From Candidatus Pelagibacter sp. (GTDB lineage Bacteria > Pseudomonadota > Alphaproteobacteria > Pelagibacterales > Pelagibacteraceae), in NCBI GenBank assembly GCA_028221385.1, contig JAOIRP010000007.1, positions 1-22,949 on the forward strand: DNA of 22,949 nucleotides. The letters run 5' to 3'. Positions 7,991-15,397 of this stretch are shown piece after piece. A model generated the notes under the pieces. That model was not told the origin of the DNA. It saw only the letters and a program-made list of their open reading frames with translations, and made no database searches. A program made the translations under genes and the position numbers. Numbering within the stretch: the stretch's first letter is position 1; each line of letters begins with the position of its first letter.

Positions 7991-9148
7991 ATGATTAAAG
8001 AAAAAAAATCATTGAAGGCAACTAAATCACCTTCAAGACGTAAGTTCTTCAAAGCAGCAGCAGTAACAGGAGCAGCAGCAGCAACAGCTGTAGCAATGCC
8101 TAGTATAGCTAATGCAGCGCCAGTAACATTAAAAATGCAAGCAGCTTGGCCTTCAGGCGCTAACATCTTTTTTGAAATGGCAGGAGATTATGCAAAAATG
8201 GTTAGCGATATGTCTGGTGGATCACTTAAAATTGATCTTCAACCAGTAAACGCAATCGTAAAAACTTCTGAAATTGGACAAGCAGTAAGTTCAGGCGTAG
8301 TAGATATGGGTCACTGGGTGACTGCATACTGGTACGGTAAAAACGCTGCAGCTTCACTTTTTGGAACTGGTCCTTCATACGGAATGTCATCTCAAGAAGT
8401 TATGGGATGGATGGAATATGGTGGAGGTAGAGCTTTATATGAACAAGCAGTAAAAAGTGTAGGATTTGATTACACTGGTTTCTTCCATATGCCTATGCCA
8501 GCACAGCCTTTCGGTTGGTTTAAAAAGAATGTAACAAAAGTATCTGATGTTAAAGGTATGAAGTATAGAACAGTTGGTCTAGCGACTAACGTTTTAACTG
8601 CTATGGGAATGGTCGTAAGACAATTACCAGGTGGTGAAATCCAACCAGCAATGAAAACTGGTTTGATTGATGCTGCAGAGTTTAACAACCCTACATCAGA
8701 CTCACAGTTTGGAATGCAAGATGTTTCTAAGCATTATCACCTAGGAAGTTTCCATCAATCTCAAGAGATGTTTGAAATTCCTATGAATACTAAGAAACTG
8801 AAAAGCCTTTCACCTGCTCACCAAGCTATCTTGAAGAACGCTGCATATGCTGCGAACTCAGATAACTACTTCAAGGCACTAGTTAGATATTCAACTGACT
8901 TAGCTAAATTGATGAATGAGCATAAGGTTAATGTTTACCAAACATCTGACGCTATTTTAGCTGAACAGCTAAAAGGGTGGGATAAAATCGTTGCTGAGTT
9001 TTCTGGTAAAGATGCTTTCTTTAAGAAAGTAATAGACTCACAAAAAGCATACGCTAAGAGAACAATGAAGTATCTGTTGATGAATCAACCGAACTACAAA
9101 TTGGCTTATGAAAACGAGTTTGGTCCAATTGGAAAAGTTAAAATCTAA
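7991..9148 (+). CDS. dctP: TRAP transporter periplasmic binding protein, DctP/FcbT1 (TakP-like), Tat-exported
   Basis: This 385-residue protein starts with a twin-arginine signal: SRRKFFK at 15-21, a hydrophobic Ala-rich stretch and a likely cleavage after ANA (residue 42). The mature part has the DctP-family layout, including KGMKYRTVGLATNVLTAMG, the LPGGEIQPAMKTGLIDAAEF stretch with the ligand-facing Arg region, and ...NNPTSDSQFGMQDVSKHYH, which resembles the TakP/mannitol-chloroaromatic branch that binds 2-oxo or hydroxy acids. It captures substrate in the periplasm and delivers it to DctQM. Tat export implies folding before export. Codons ending in C (AAC, TTC, TAC, CAC) are more frequent than in neighbours, as in highly expressed SAR11 binding proteins. 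The substrate is not readable; lactate, pyruvate or glycolate are suggested by context. Confidence 0.88.
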   Translation: MIKEKKSLKATKSPSRRKFFKAAAVTGAAAATAVAMPSIANAAPVTLKMQAAWPSGANIFFEMAGDYAKMVSDMSGGSLKIDLQPVNAIVKTSEIGQAVSSGVVDMGHWVTAYWYGKNAAASLFGTGPSYGMSSQEVMGWMEYGGGRALYEQAVKSVGFDYTGFFHMPMPAQPFGWFKKNVTKVSDVKGMKYRTVGLATNVLTAMGMVVRQLPGGEIQPAMKTGLIDAAEFNNPTSDSQFGMQDVSKHYHLGSFHQSQEMFEIPMNTKKLKSLSPAHQAILKNAAYAANSDNYFKALVRYSTDLAKLMNEHKVNVYQTSDAILAEQLKGWDKIVAEFSGKDAFFKKVIDSQKAYAKRTMKYLLMNQPNYKLAYENEFGPIGKVKI

Positions 9149-9167
9149 TTAACTTTTGATAATTTTT

Positions 9168-9200
9168 AAAAAAGGGGGTGTAAAAACCCCCTTTTTTTTT
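9168..9200. terminator. Intrinsic terminator between dctP and dctQ
   Basis: An 11-bp stem pairs AAAAAAGGGGG (9168-9178) with CCCCCTTTTTT (9187-9197), with an 8-base loop and a run of nine T (9192-9200). It is the clearest GC-core terminator in the window and could work in both directions. It lies 19 bp after the dctP stop, inside the transporter operon, so it should stop most transcripts after the binding protein and let a fraction read into dctQM. Confidence 0.85.
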
Positions 9201-9227
9201 AGTTAAATTTAATATAATTTAAAAATA

Positions 9228-9812
9228 ATGAGATCATTCATTAAATTCGCTGACACACTAAGCACCTCAATGGGTAAAGCTTTTTCTTGGTGTATTGTAA
9301 TTTTAATGGGAGGAACAGTTTACGAAGTGACAATGGCTTATGGTTTTAATAAACCAACACTTTGGAATTTTGATTTTAGCATGCAGATGTATGGTGCGAT
9401 ACTTATGATGTCAGGAGCCTACTGTTTGGCAACCGAGTCTCATGTTAGAGGAGATGTAATTTACAGATTATTTAGCCCTAGAAAACAAGCATGGATAGAT
9501 TTAATACTTTATTTTATTTTCTTTTTCCCAGGTGTGCTTGCTTTAGCATTTTATGGATTTGAATACGCAGCTTTAGCTTGGAAAATAAAAGAAACAAGCT
9601 GGAGTAGCCCAGCCCAAATCCAAATTTATATGGTAAAATCCATGATACCGGCCGCAGGTATTTTATTAATTATACAAGGGATTAGTGAAGTTTTTAGATC
9701 AATAATTTGTATTCAAACAGGACACTGGCCTGCAAGAATGGTTGTTGCAGAGGAAACAGAAAAAATTTTAATGAGAACAGCACAAGACGAGGATCAAAAA
9801 GATGTTATTTAG
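9228..9812 (+). CDS. dctQ: TRAP transporter small membrane subunit DctQ
   Basis: A 194-residue inner-membrane protein with four hydrophobic segments, at about residues 18-40, 52-70, 90-112 and 134-160. The conserved loop ESHVRGDVIYRLFSPR (70-85) is a DctQ hallmark, as is the Trp/Pro-rich segment between helices 3 and 4 (ETSWSSPAQIQIYMVKSMIP). DctQ pairs with DctM and helps dock the binding protein. The gene starts 27 bp after the terminator with no visible Shine-Dalgarno; a TATAAT at 9213-9218 could serve as a weak local promoter. Its 3' end overlaps dctM by 11 bp. Confidence 0.9.
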   Translation: MRSFIKFADTLSTSMGKAFSWCIVILMGGTVYEVTMAYGFNKPTLWNFDFSMQMYGAILMMSGAYCLATESHVRGDVIYRLFSPRKQAWIDLILYFIFFFPGVLALAFYGFEYAALAWKIKETSWSSPAQIQIYMVKSMIPAAGILLIIQGISEVFRSIICIQTGHWPARMVVAEETEKILMRTAQDEDQKDVI

Positions 9813-11163
9813 TTTAACAAATCCAGAAGTTGCTATCTTAATGATGGGAATATTTTTATTTGCCGTATTATTAGGATTTCCAATTGCATTTACTTTAATG
9901 GCGATGGGAATAGGTTTTGGATATTATGCTTTTTATGATCCAGCATTAATGGATCATATATTTGATAATAGGATATTTCAATTATTTGTACAAAATACCT
10001 ATTCAGTTATGGACAATAATGTATTGACCGCAGTTCCTCTATTTTTATTTATGGGTTATTTAGTTGAAAGAGCAGGGATAGTAGCAAAATTATTTTTTGC
10101 AATTAGATTAGCAGCCCACAAATTGCCCGCTTCAATGGCGGTAGCAGCATTAATTACTTGTACTTTATTTTCTACAGCAACAGGAATTATTGGAGCTGTT
10201 GTGACATTAATGGGCTTACTTGCATGGCCGGCAATGGTGAAAGCAGGATATGATAAAAAATTTGCATCTGGAGTTATTTGTGCTGGTGGATGTTTAGGAA
10301 TTTTAATCCCCCCAAGCATAATGTTAATTGTTTATTCTGTAATTGCACAATTATCACCACTAAGATTATTTGCAGCAGCAATTTTTCCAGGATTATTATT
10401 AGCCGGTTTATACATAGCATACGCTGTAACTAGAGCTTGGATAAACCCCTCTATAGCCCCAAAACCAGCAGCAGAGGATATTCCACCAAGAGCAGAAATT
10501 CTAAAAGAAGTTTTAGTTTCTTTTGTACCTCTTTTCGGTTTAATCATGTTAGTTCTTGGTACAATTTTGGCAGGAATAGCAACCCCAGCAGAAGCTGCAG
10601 CAGCAGGAGCATTTGGTGCAATACTTCTTTCTTGGTTTTATAAAACTCTTAAATGGCAAAGCTTTAAAGAATCAGTTTTTTTAACAGCAAAGACTACAGC
10701 AATGATTATGTGGTTGTTTATAGGATCATGGACTTTTTCATCGGTATTTTCTTATTTAGGAGGCCATGAAGTTTTTGAGCATTTTTTTAAATCAATAGAA
10801 ATAACTACTTGGCAATTTTTAATAATTACACAAGTAATAATTTTTCTTTTAGGTTGGCCATTGGAATGGACAGAAATTTTGATTATATTTGTACCAATAT
10901 TTTTACCATTGCTAGAAGTGTTTGATGTTAACCCTTATTTTTTTGCAATGTTGATTGCTCTAAATTTACAGACATCTTTTTTAACACCACCAATGGCAAT
11001 GTCAGCTTATTATCTTAAAGGCGTTCAAACTAAAAATGTTGAGCTTATGCAAATATTTGCTGGAATTATGCCTTTCTTAGGAATTGTAATATTTGCGATG
11101 TTTTTAATGTATATGTTCCCTGGCATTGCTTTATGGCTACCAGAAACATTATTTGCGAATTAA
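9802..11163 (+). CDS. dctM: TRAP transporter large permease subunit DctM (FcbT3-like)
   Basis: This 453-residue polytopic membrane protein has the DctM repeats: AVPLFLFMGYLVERAG after helix 2, GGCLGILIPPSIMLIVYSV in the first half with its PPS turn, and LNLQTSFLTPPMAMSAYYLK in the second half with its TPP turn. The last motif is typical of the mannitol/chloroaromatic (FcbT3) branch and agrees with the binding protein type. It forms the sodium-driven elevator transport pathway in the inner membrane. The start overlaps dctQ by 11 bp, with GAGGA about 8 bp upstream. The protein is complete, so the transporter is likely functional. Confidence 0.92.
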   Translation: MLFSLTNPEVAILMMGIFLFAVLLGFPIAFTLMAMGIGFGYYAFYDPALMDHIFDNRIFQLFVQNTYSVMDNNVLTAVPLFLFMGYLVERAGIVAKLFFAIRLAAHKLPASMAVAALITCTLFSTATGIIGAVVTLMGLLAWPAMVKAGYDKKFASGVICAGGCLGILIPPSIMLIVYSVIAQLSPLRLFAAAIFPGLLLAGLYIAYAVTRAWINPSIAPKPAAEDIPPRAEILKEVLVSFVPLFGLIMLVLGTILAGIATPAEAAAAGAFGAILLSWFYKTLKWQSFKESVFLTAKTTAMIMWLFIGSWTFSSVFSYLGGHEVFEHFFKSIEITTWQFLIITQVIIFLLGWPLEWTEILIIFVPIFLPLLEVFDVNPYFFAMLIALNLQTSFLTPPMAMSAYYLKGVQTKNVELMQIFAGIMPFLGIVIFAMFLMYMFPGIALWLPETLFAN

Positions 11164-11173
11164 ATAATATAAA

Positions 11174-12511
11174 ATGATAGATATATTTTCTCTCTCAGCT
11201 AGTAAATTAGTTGAAAAATTAAAAGCGGGTGAAGTTTCATCTGTTGAGGTCTGCACACAATATATTGATAGAATTAAAAATTTTGAAAAAGACGTTAAGG
11301 CATGGGCTCATTTTGATAAAAAAGAACTTTTAGAAAAAGCGGCTGAAGCAGATGAGTACAGAAAGTCTGGTAAGCCACTGGGTGCTTTACATGGACTGCC
11401 AGTTGCAGTTAAAGACATAATTGGAACTTTAGATATGCCCACTGAATGTGGAACAGTAATTAGAAAAAAAATGACAGGATCTCAAGAGGCTGAAGTAGTA
11501 AATTTACTTAAAATTGCAGGAGCTATTATTATGGGAAAAACAGAAACTACAGAGCTCGCATATTTTCATCCAGGAAAAACGACAAATCCTCATGATCATT
11601 CAAGAACGCCAGGGGGATCATCAAGTGGATCTGCAGCAGCCGTTGCAGCGCATATGGCCCCATTATCATTAGGCTCTCAAACTAATGGTTCAGTTGTAAG
11701 ACCTGCTTCTTATTGTGGAGTTGTAGGATTTAAGCCATCATTTGGATTAATTTCTCGTAGTGGTGTTTTAAGACAATCTGAGAAACTAGATCATATTGGA
11801 GTATTTGGAAAATCAGTGGAAGATATTGCATTATTAACAAAAACCTTAATAAAAAAAGATATGCATGATTCATCTACAATTCATTATTCGGCAGATGAAA
11901 TGTTAAATGTTTGTAAGAAAGGACCACTTTTTGAACCAAAGTTTATATTTTATAAAACTAAGAGTTGGAAAAAAATAGATAAAGAGTCTCAAAAATCATT
12001 TGAATTTTTTATAAAAACTTTCGAAAAAAATATTGAGGTATTTGATACGCCTTCTTATTTTGATGATATCCCAAAATATCATAAAATAATTCATGAAACT
12101 GATATGGCTAATAATTTTCAAGTTTATTACAAAAAATCAAAGAAAAAACTTTCAAAAGAAATGATAAGTGCGATTGAGAGAGGCTTAAAATATTCAGCAA
12201 AAGAATATGCAGAAGCAATAGATTTCATGAAACGTAGTTACGATTCTTATAAAGAAGTGTTTGAGGATTATCATGGAGTTTTAAGTCCTGCAACTACAGG
12301 TGTCGCTGACAAAGGCTTAAAAAGCACAGGTAGTCCAGAATTTTGCACTGTTTGGACTTATATGGGTGTACCCTCAATCTCATTACCTTTACTTACTGGC
12401 TCAAATAATTTACCATTAGGTATTCAGTTAGCAGGTGACAAACATGATGATCTAAGGTTTTTAGGTGTAGCTAATTGGTTAGAAAAAAGTTGTAAAAAAT
12501 ATGCTAAATAA
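11174..12511 (+). CDS. Amidase signature family hydrolase
   Basis: The 445-residue protein shows the complete amidase-signature Ser-cisSer-Lys triad: Lys80 in VAVKDIIGT, cis-Ser149 in TPGGSSSGSAAAVAA and nucleophile Ser173 in SQTNGSVVRPA; the 24-residue spacing between the two serines matches known family members. It hydrolyses a carbon-nitrogen amide bond in the cytoplasm. It lacks the partner genes of GatCAB, so it is more likely a free amidase than the tRNA amidotransferase. It begins 10 bp after dctM and is probably in the transporter operon, so it may process an imported amide or an amide precursor of an organic acid; this is inference. No signal peptide is seen. Confidence 0.85.
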   Translation: MIDIFSLSASKLVEKLKAGEVSSVEVCTQYIDRIKNFEKDVKAWAHFDKKELLEKAAEADEYRKSGKPLGALHGLPVAVKDIIGTLDMPTECGTVIRKKMTGSQEAEVVNLLKIAGAIIMGKTETTELAYFHPGKTTNPHDHSRTPGGSSSGSAAAVAAHMAPLSLGSQTNGSVVRPASYCGVVGFKPSFGLISRSGVLRQSEKLDHIGVFGKSVEDIALLTKTLIKKDMHDSSTIHYSADEMLNVCKKGPLFEPKFIFYKTKSWKKIDKESQKSFEFFIKTFEKNIEVFDTPSYFDDIPKYHKIIHETDMANNFQVYYKKSKKKLSKEMISAIERGLKYSAKEYAEAIDFMKRSYDSYKEVFEDYHGVLSPATTGVADKGLKSTGSPEFCTVWTYMGVPSISLPLLTGSNNLPLGIQLAGDKHDDLRFLGVANWLEKSCKKYAK

Positions 12512-12680
12512 AATAACAACATTATTAGGATCTTTGCTTGCTGCAGCATTTTTAATAGGTCTTGCAACAACGCTAACAAGATCTTCTATGATTGGTTTTT
12601 GGGATGTGCTTCCAGTATTTATTTTAATGGCTGTTGCAATTTTTATGATGGTTTACGAAGCTTTCTTTGATAAAAAATAA
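12501..12680 (+). CDS. Small two-helix membrane protein of unknown function (59 residues)
   Basis: An open frame from ATG 12501 to TAA 12680 encodes 59 residues with two strongly hydrophobic segments, about residues 5-24 and 33-54, separated by a short loop with Arg27 and Trp34, and a charged end (FFDKK). It overlaps the amidase end by 11 bp and the next hydrolase start by 14 bp, exactly the overlap style of real genes in this operon. Without it there would be an unusual 155-bp hole. I do not recognise the family. It may be an accessory membrane peptide of the transporter or anchor the neighbouring hydrolase. Coding is inferred from length, composition and neat overlaps; no Shine-Dalgarno is obvious. 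Confidence 0.65.
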   Translation: MLNKITTLLGSLLAAAFLIGLATTLTRSSMIGFWDVLPVFILMAVAIFMMVYEAFFDKK

Positions 12681-13482
12681 AAATTTATTATTGAGTATAA
12701 TAATAGCCTCATCACTTATCTATTTAATTGTTCTAGTTTTTTTATTCTTTTTTCAGAGAAGTTTATTATATCACCCAAATGTAAATAATTATTTTAATGA
12801 TAAACTAAAAGTAGATATTGAAGAAGTTCAAATTAAAACATCTGATAATATAAACTTATTAGGATGGTTTCATAAAAAAGACCTTAATAGATTTAAAACT
12901 GTAGTTTACTTTCATGGAAACGCTGGAAAGCTTGAAAATAGAATTCATAAATTAAATCATTTTAAAGATATTGATGTAAATTTTTTGATTATATCTTGGC
13001 GAGGTTTTAGTGGAAATTCTGGTAAGCCCACAGAAAAGGGACTTTATGAGGACGGCAAAAGCACAATAGATTGGTTAAAAAATATTGGTTTATCAGATAA
13101 AGACATTGTGATTTATGGAGAGTCTCTTGGAACTGGTATCGCTACACACATTGCGCAAAATAGAAAATTTGCAGGTTTAGTTTTAGAAACACCTTTTACT
13201 TCAATGGTTGATGCTGCAAAAAATGTTTATCCTTATATTCCAGTAGGCATTTTATTAAAGGATAGATATGAAAATGAAAAAAAAATTAAACATATTAATA
13301 TTCCTATTTTAGTAATGCATGGAGAGGCTGATCAAATTGTTCCTTTTAAAATGGGTAAAAAAATTTATGAAATAGCAAATAAACCTAAATATTCGTATTT
13401 CACAAAATATGACAATCATATGATGGAATATGATGATAAGCTTGTATTTGCACTAAGCTCTTTCATAAAAAGTTTGAATTAA
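12667..13482 (+). CDS. Membrane-anchored alpha/beta hydrolase (BEM46/ABHD13-like)
   Basis: This 271-residue protein has one N-terminal membrane helix (about residues 8-29) followed by an alpha/beta hydrolase domain. The oxyanion HGNAG is at 83-87, the nucleophile elbow GESLG puts Ser153 in place, and the rest of the triad is Asp222 (HGEADQIVP) and His251 (DNHMME). The FQRSLLYHP segment just after the helix is typical of the BEM46/ABHD13-like group, whose substrates are mostly unknown esters or thioesters. The start is a TTG at 12667; an in-frame stop lies at 12646-12648 and there is no ATG before the helix, so TTG is the only good choice. The catalytic domain side is not certain. It ends the + strand run, 12 bp from the convergent ftsY. 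Confidence 0.8.
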   Translation: MIKNKNLLLSIIIASSLIYLIVLVFLFFFQRSLLYHPNVNNYFNDKLKVDIEEVQIKTSDNINLLGWFHKKDLNRFKTVVYFHGNAGKLENRIHKLNHFKDIDVNFLIISWRGFSGNSGKPTEKGLYEDGKSTIDWLKNIGLSDKDIVIYGESLGTGIATHIAQNRKFAGLVLETPFTSMVDAAKNVYPYIPVGILLKDRYENEKKIKHINIPILVMHGEADQIVPFKMGKKIYEIANKPKYSYFTKYDNHMMEYDDKLVFALSSFIKSLN

Positions 13483-13494
13483 GTCACAATTTAA

Positions 13495-14412
13495 TTAACT
13501 AATCTGCACAAAGGCTTCAGCAAATTTTGTCGAATTAAAAATTTGTAAATCGTCTTCTTTTTCTCCAAGGCCAAGGGCAATTATTGGGAGTTTATATTTT
13601 TTAGCTAGTGCAAGCAAAATACCACCTTTTGCAGTACCATCTAATTTTGTCATTATTAAAGCTGTGATAGGAATAACTTTATTAAACTCTTCGACTTGAT
13701 TAAGAACATTTTGACCTGATGTTGCGTCAAGCACTAGGATTACATCATGAGGTGCATTACGGTCTATTTTTTTTGTTACATTTGCAATCTTTTTATATTC
13801 TTCCATTAAGTTTTTTTTATTTTGCAGTCTTCCAGCAGTATCAATTAAAACGTGGTTAAAATTACTTTTCATTGCATCTTCCACAGCTTTGTAGGCAACA
13901 GAGGCTGGATCAGATCCTTGAGTAGATTTAATAATTTGAACATCAATTTTGTTTGCCCAATTCTCTAACTGCTCTATTGCTGCAGCCCTGAAGGTATCGC
14001 AAGCAGAAAACATAACTTTGTTACCGTTAGATTTTAATATTTTTCCTATTTTTCCTATGGTAGTAGTTTTGCCAACTCCGTTAACGCCCGATACAAGAAC
14101 AGCATTTAATTTATCTTTTTTATCAAAAAAACTTTCATTTTCTAAAGGCTTCATTAGATTAATTATATAATCTCTTAGTATTAAATTTACTTGTTCAATT
14201 GTATTTTTTTTTGGATCTATTTTCTCTTGGCTAATAATTGTTTTAATTTCTTCAGCTGCCTCTAAACCAACATCTGACTGTATTAAGTATTCTTCAATTT
14301 GATCAAGTGTCTTATCGTCAATTTCTGTTTTTATAATAATATTTTTTAAACCAGATGTAAAAGTAGATGCACTTTTTTTAAAACCAATTTTAAATTTATC
14401 AAAGATACCCAT
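13495..14412 (-). CDS. ftsY: Signal recognition particle receptor FtsY
   Basis: A 305-residue SRP-family GTPase with an N domain (about 1-95) and a G domain: P-loop GVNGVGKTT at 109-117, DTFRAAAIEQL at 139-149, DTAGR at 191-195, TKLDG at 255-259 and GLGE near 281. It lacks the long acidic N-terminal region of E. coli FtsY, so it is the short NG form, starting with a basic amphipathic helix suited to membrane binding. It docks with Ffh to deliver ribosomes to the translocon. The start overlaps the dapF stop by one base (TAATG on the minus strand). The partner gene ffh lies about 1 kb away on the other strand. Confidence 0.95.
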   Translation of the reverse strand: MGIFDKFKIGFKKSASTFTSGLKNIIIKTEIDDKTLDQIEEYLIQSDVGLEAAEEIKTIISQEKIDPKKNTIEQVNLILRDYIINLMKPLENESFFDKKDKLNAVLVSGVNGVGKTTTIGKIGKILKSNGNKVMFSACDTFRAAAIEQLENWANKIDVQIIKSTQGSDPASVAYKAVEDAMKSNFNHVLIDTAGRLQNKKNLMEEYKKIANVTKKIDRNAPHDVILVLDATSGQNVLNQVEEFNKVIPITALIMTKLDGTAKGGILLALAKKYKLPIIALGLGEKEDDLQIFNSTKFAEAFVQIS

Positions 14413-15236
14413 TACAATTTAATTTCAATATCCTTGATATTAGAAACTGGTCCTTTCATGTGAATACTATTTTTGGCATCAATAGAGATTGTTAATTTTC
14501 CTAGTTCAAATTCTATGTCAACAGCTTTATCTGTCAAATTTAATAAATTACCCACTACAGCTGTTGCACAAGCAGCTGTGCCACAAGCTTTTGTAAGCCC
14601 AGCGCCTCTTTCCCACACTTTAACTTTAATTAAATTATTATTGATTACCTTTGCTAGTGTTACATTGCATTTTTCAGGAAATAAGTCATAGTTTTCAATT
14701 TCAGGCCCAATACTTTTTAAATCAAAATTTCCTATATCATTTACAAAAAAAACCACATGTGGATTACCCACATTAACAGCAGTCCCTCCAATATGTTTTT
14801 TTTTATTTTTGTCACTAATTTCAATTTTAAGATTTTTAGTATCTATTTCTTTAGCTAAAGGAATTTCATTCCAATTGGTTTTTGGAATACCTATTTCAGT
14901 TTCAACAACATTATTTTCCAATATTTTTGATTTTAAAACACCTGAGGATGTGTGTACTGTTATTTCTTTTTGATTACTCTCTTTTGACAATAAGTCAGCA
15001 ACGCATCTTGTTCCATTACCACAAGCACCCGATATGCTACCGTCTGAATTATAAAATTCTAAAATTAAATTTTTATCTTTATCCTTTTTAATTAAAATAA
15101 GTTGGTCACAGCCAATAAAGCCTCGATCACAAATTTTAATTATCTGATCTTTGTTAAATTTTTGTTCATCGGTACGCTGATCAATGATTACAAAATCATT
15201 GCCTAAACCATCCATTTTGAAAGCTTTAATATCCAT
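14412..15236 (-). CDS. dapF: Diaminopimelate epimerase DapF
   Basis: This 274-residue cofactor-free epimerase converts LL- to meso-diaminopimelate for lysine and peptidoglycan synthesis. The two catalytic cysteines are visible: Cys72 in SGACGNGTRC and Cys218 in TKACGTAACATA. Other family markers are KMDGLGNDFV at 7-16, NPHVV at 158-162 and ERGAG at 209-213. The length is normal. It is the first gene of a dapF-ftsY pair. No Shine-Dalgarno is seen; a minus-strand TATAAT lies at 15282-15277, about 40 bp upstream, as a candidate -10. In many alphaproteobacteria a MiaB-like methylthiotransferase gene sits between dapF and ftsY; it is absent here. Confidence 0.95.
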   Translation of the reverse strand: MDIKAFKMDGLGNDFVIIDQRTDEQKFNKDQIIKICDRGFIGCDQLILIKKDKDKNLILEFYNSDGSISGACGNGTRCVADLLSKESNQKEITVHTSSGVLKSKILENNVVETEIGIPKTNWNEIPLAKEIDTKNLKIEISDKNKKKHIGGTAVNVGNPHVVFFVNDIGNFDLKSIGPEIENYDLFPEKCNVTLAKVINNNLIKVKVWERGAGLTKACGTAACATAVVGNLLNLTDKAVDIEFELGKLTISIDAKNSIHMKGPVSNIKDIEIKL

Positions 15237-15258
15237 ATATAGATATTTAACTTATTTA

Positions 15259-15281
15259 TTGACTTTTTGAACCTCTATTAT
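15259..15281 (+). promoter_or_regulatory. Candidate promoter of the ffh leader
   Basis: TTGACT at 15259-15264 and TATTAT at 15276-15281 are good hexamers but only 11 bp apart, short for a standard sigma-70 promoter, so the true -35 may be different. The near-symmetric core CTATTATAG also gives TATAAT on the minus strand for dapF, so the site may serve both directions. Confidence 0.35.
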
Positions 15282-15286
15282 AGGTT

Positions 15287-15397
15287 GTTGGCGTTTCCGC
15301 AAAAACGTTAAATTTGCGGTGTCTTTGGAAACAAAGAGATCGACACTAGTCAGCGAGGCTTCGCCCACTAGTGCGATTACTGCTGGGTGTAATTATT
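15287..15397 (+). ncRNA. Structured 5' leader RNA of ffh
   Basis: This non-coding stretch is richer in G and C than its surroundings and contains three consecutive stems. Stem A pairs CCGCAAA (15297-15303) with TTTGCGG (15313-15319). Stem B pairs TCTTTG (15322-15327) with CAAAGA (15332-15337) around a GAAA tetraloop. Stem C pairs 15339-15350 with 15367-15377 (ATCG, bulged A, CACTAGT against ACTAGTGCGAT), with an inner GCGA/TCGC helix. An alternative pairing, CGTTT (15292-15296) with AAACG (15303-15307), would put CCGCAA in a loop able to pair with TTGCGG (15314-15319), a pseudoknot. I recall a structured ffh leader motif being described in Pelagibacter-type genomes; this probably belongs to it, but I cannot check. 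Its ligand, if any, is unknown to me. Confidence 0.65.

Noticed and set aside
10056..10547. Open frames of 71-87 residues on the minus strand within dctM
   Set aside because: They are complementary readings of a strongly conserved membrane permease, without independent motifs or ribosome sites.
13476..13497. Bidirectional terminator between the alpha/beta hydrolase and ftsY
   Set aside because: Only a short AATTAA/TTAATT pairing without GC core or T run; no better than chance in AT-rich DNA.
15287..15397. 4.5S / SRP RNA gene upstream of ffh
   Set aside because: The conserved apical motif with GGAAG and AAGCAG-like loop sequence is not present, and the segment runs directly into the ffh start codon.
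15371..15397. GTG start for ffh at 15371
   Set aside because: It adds nine atypical residues and lies in the 3' arm of a stable leader stem; ATG 15398 gives the standard family N-terminus.
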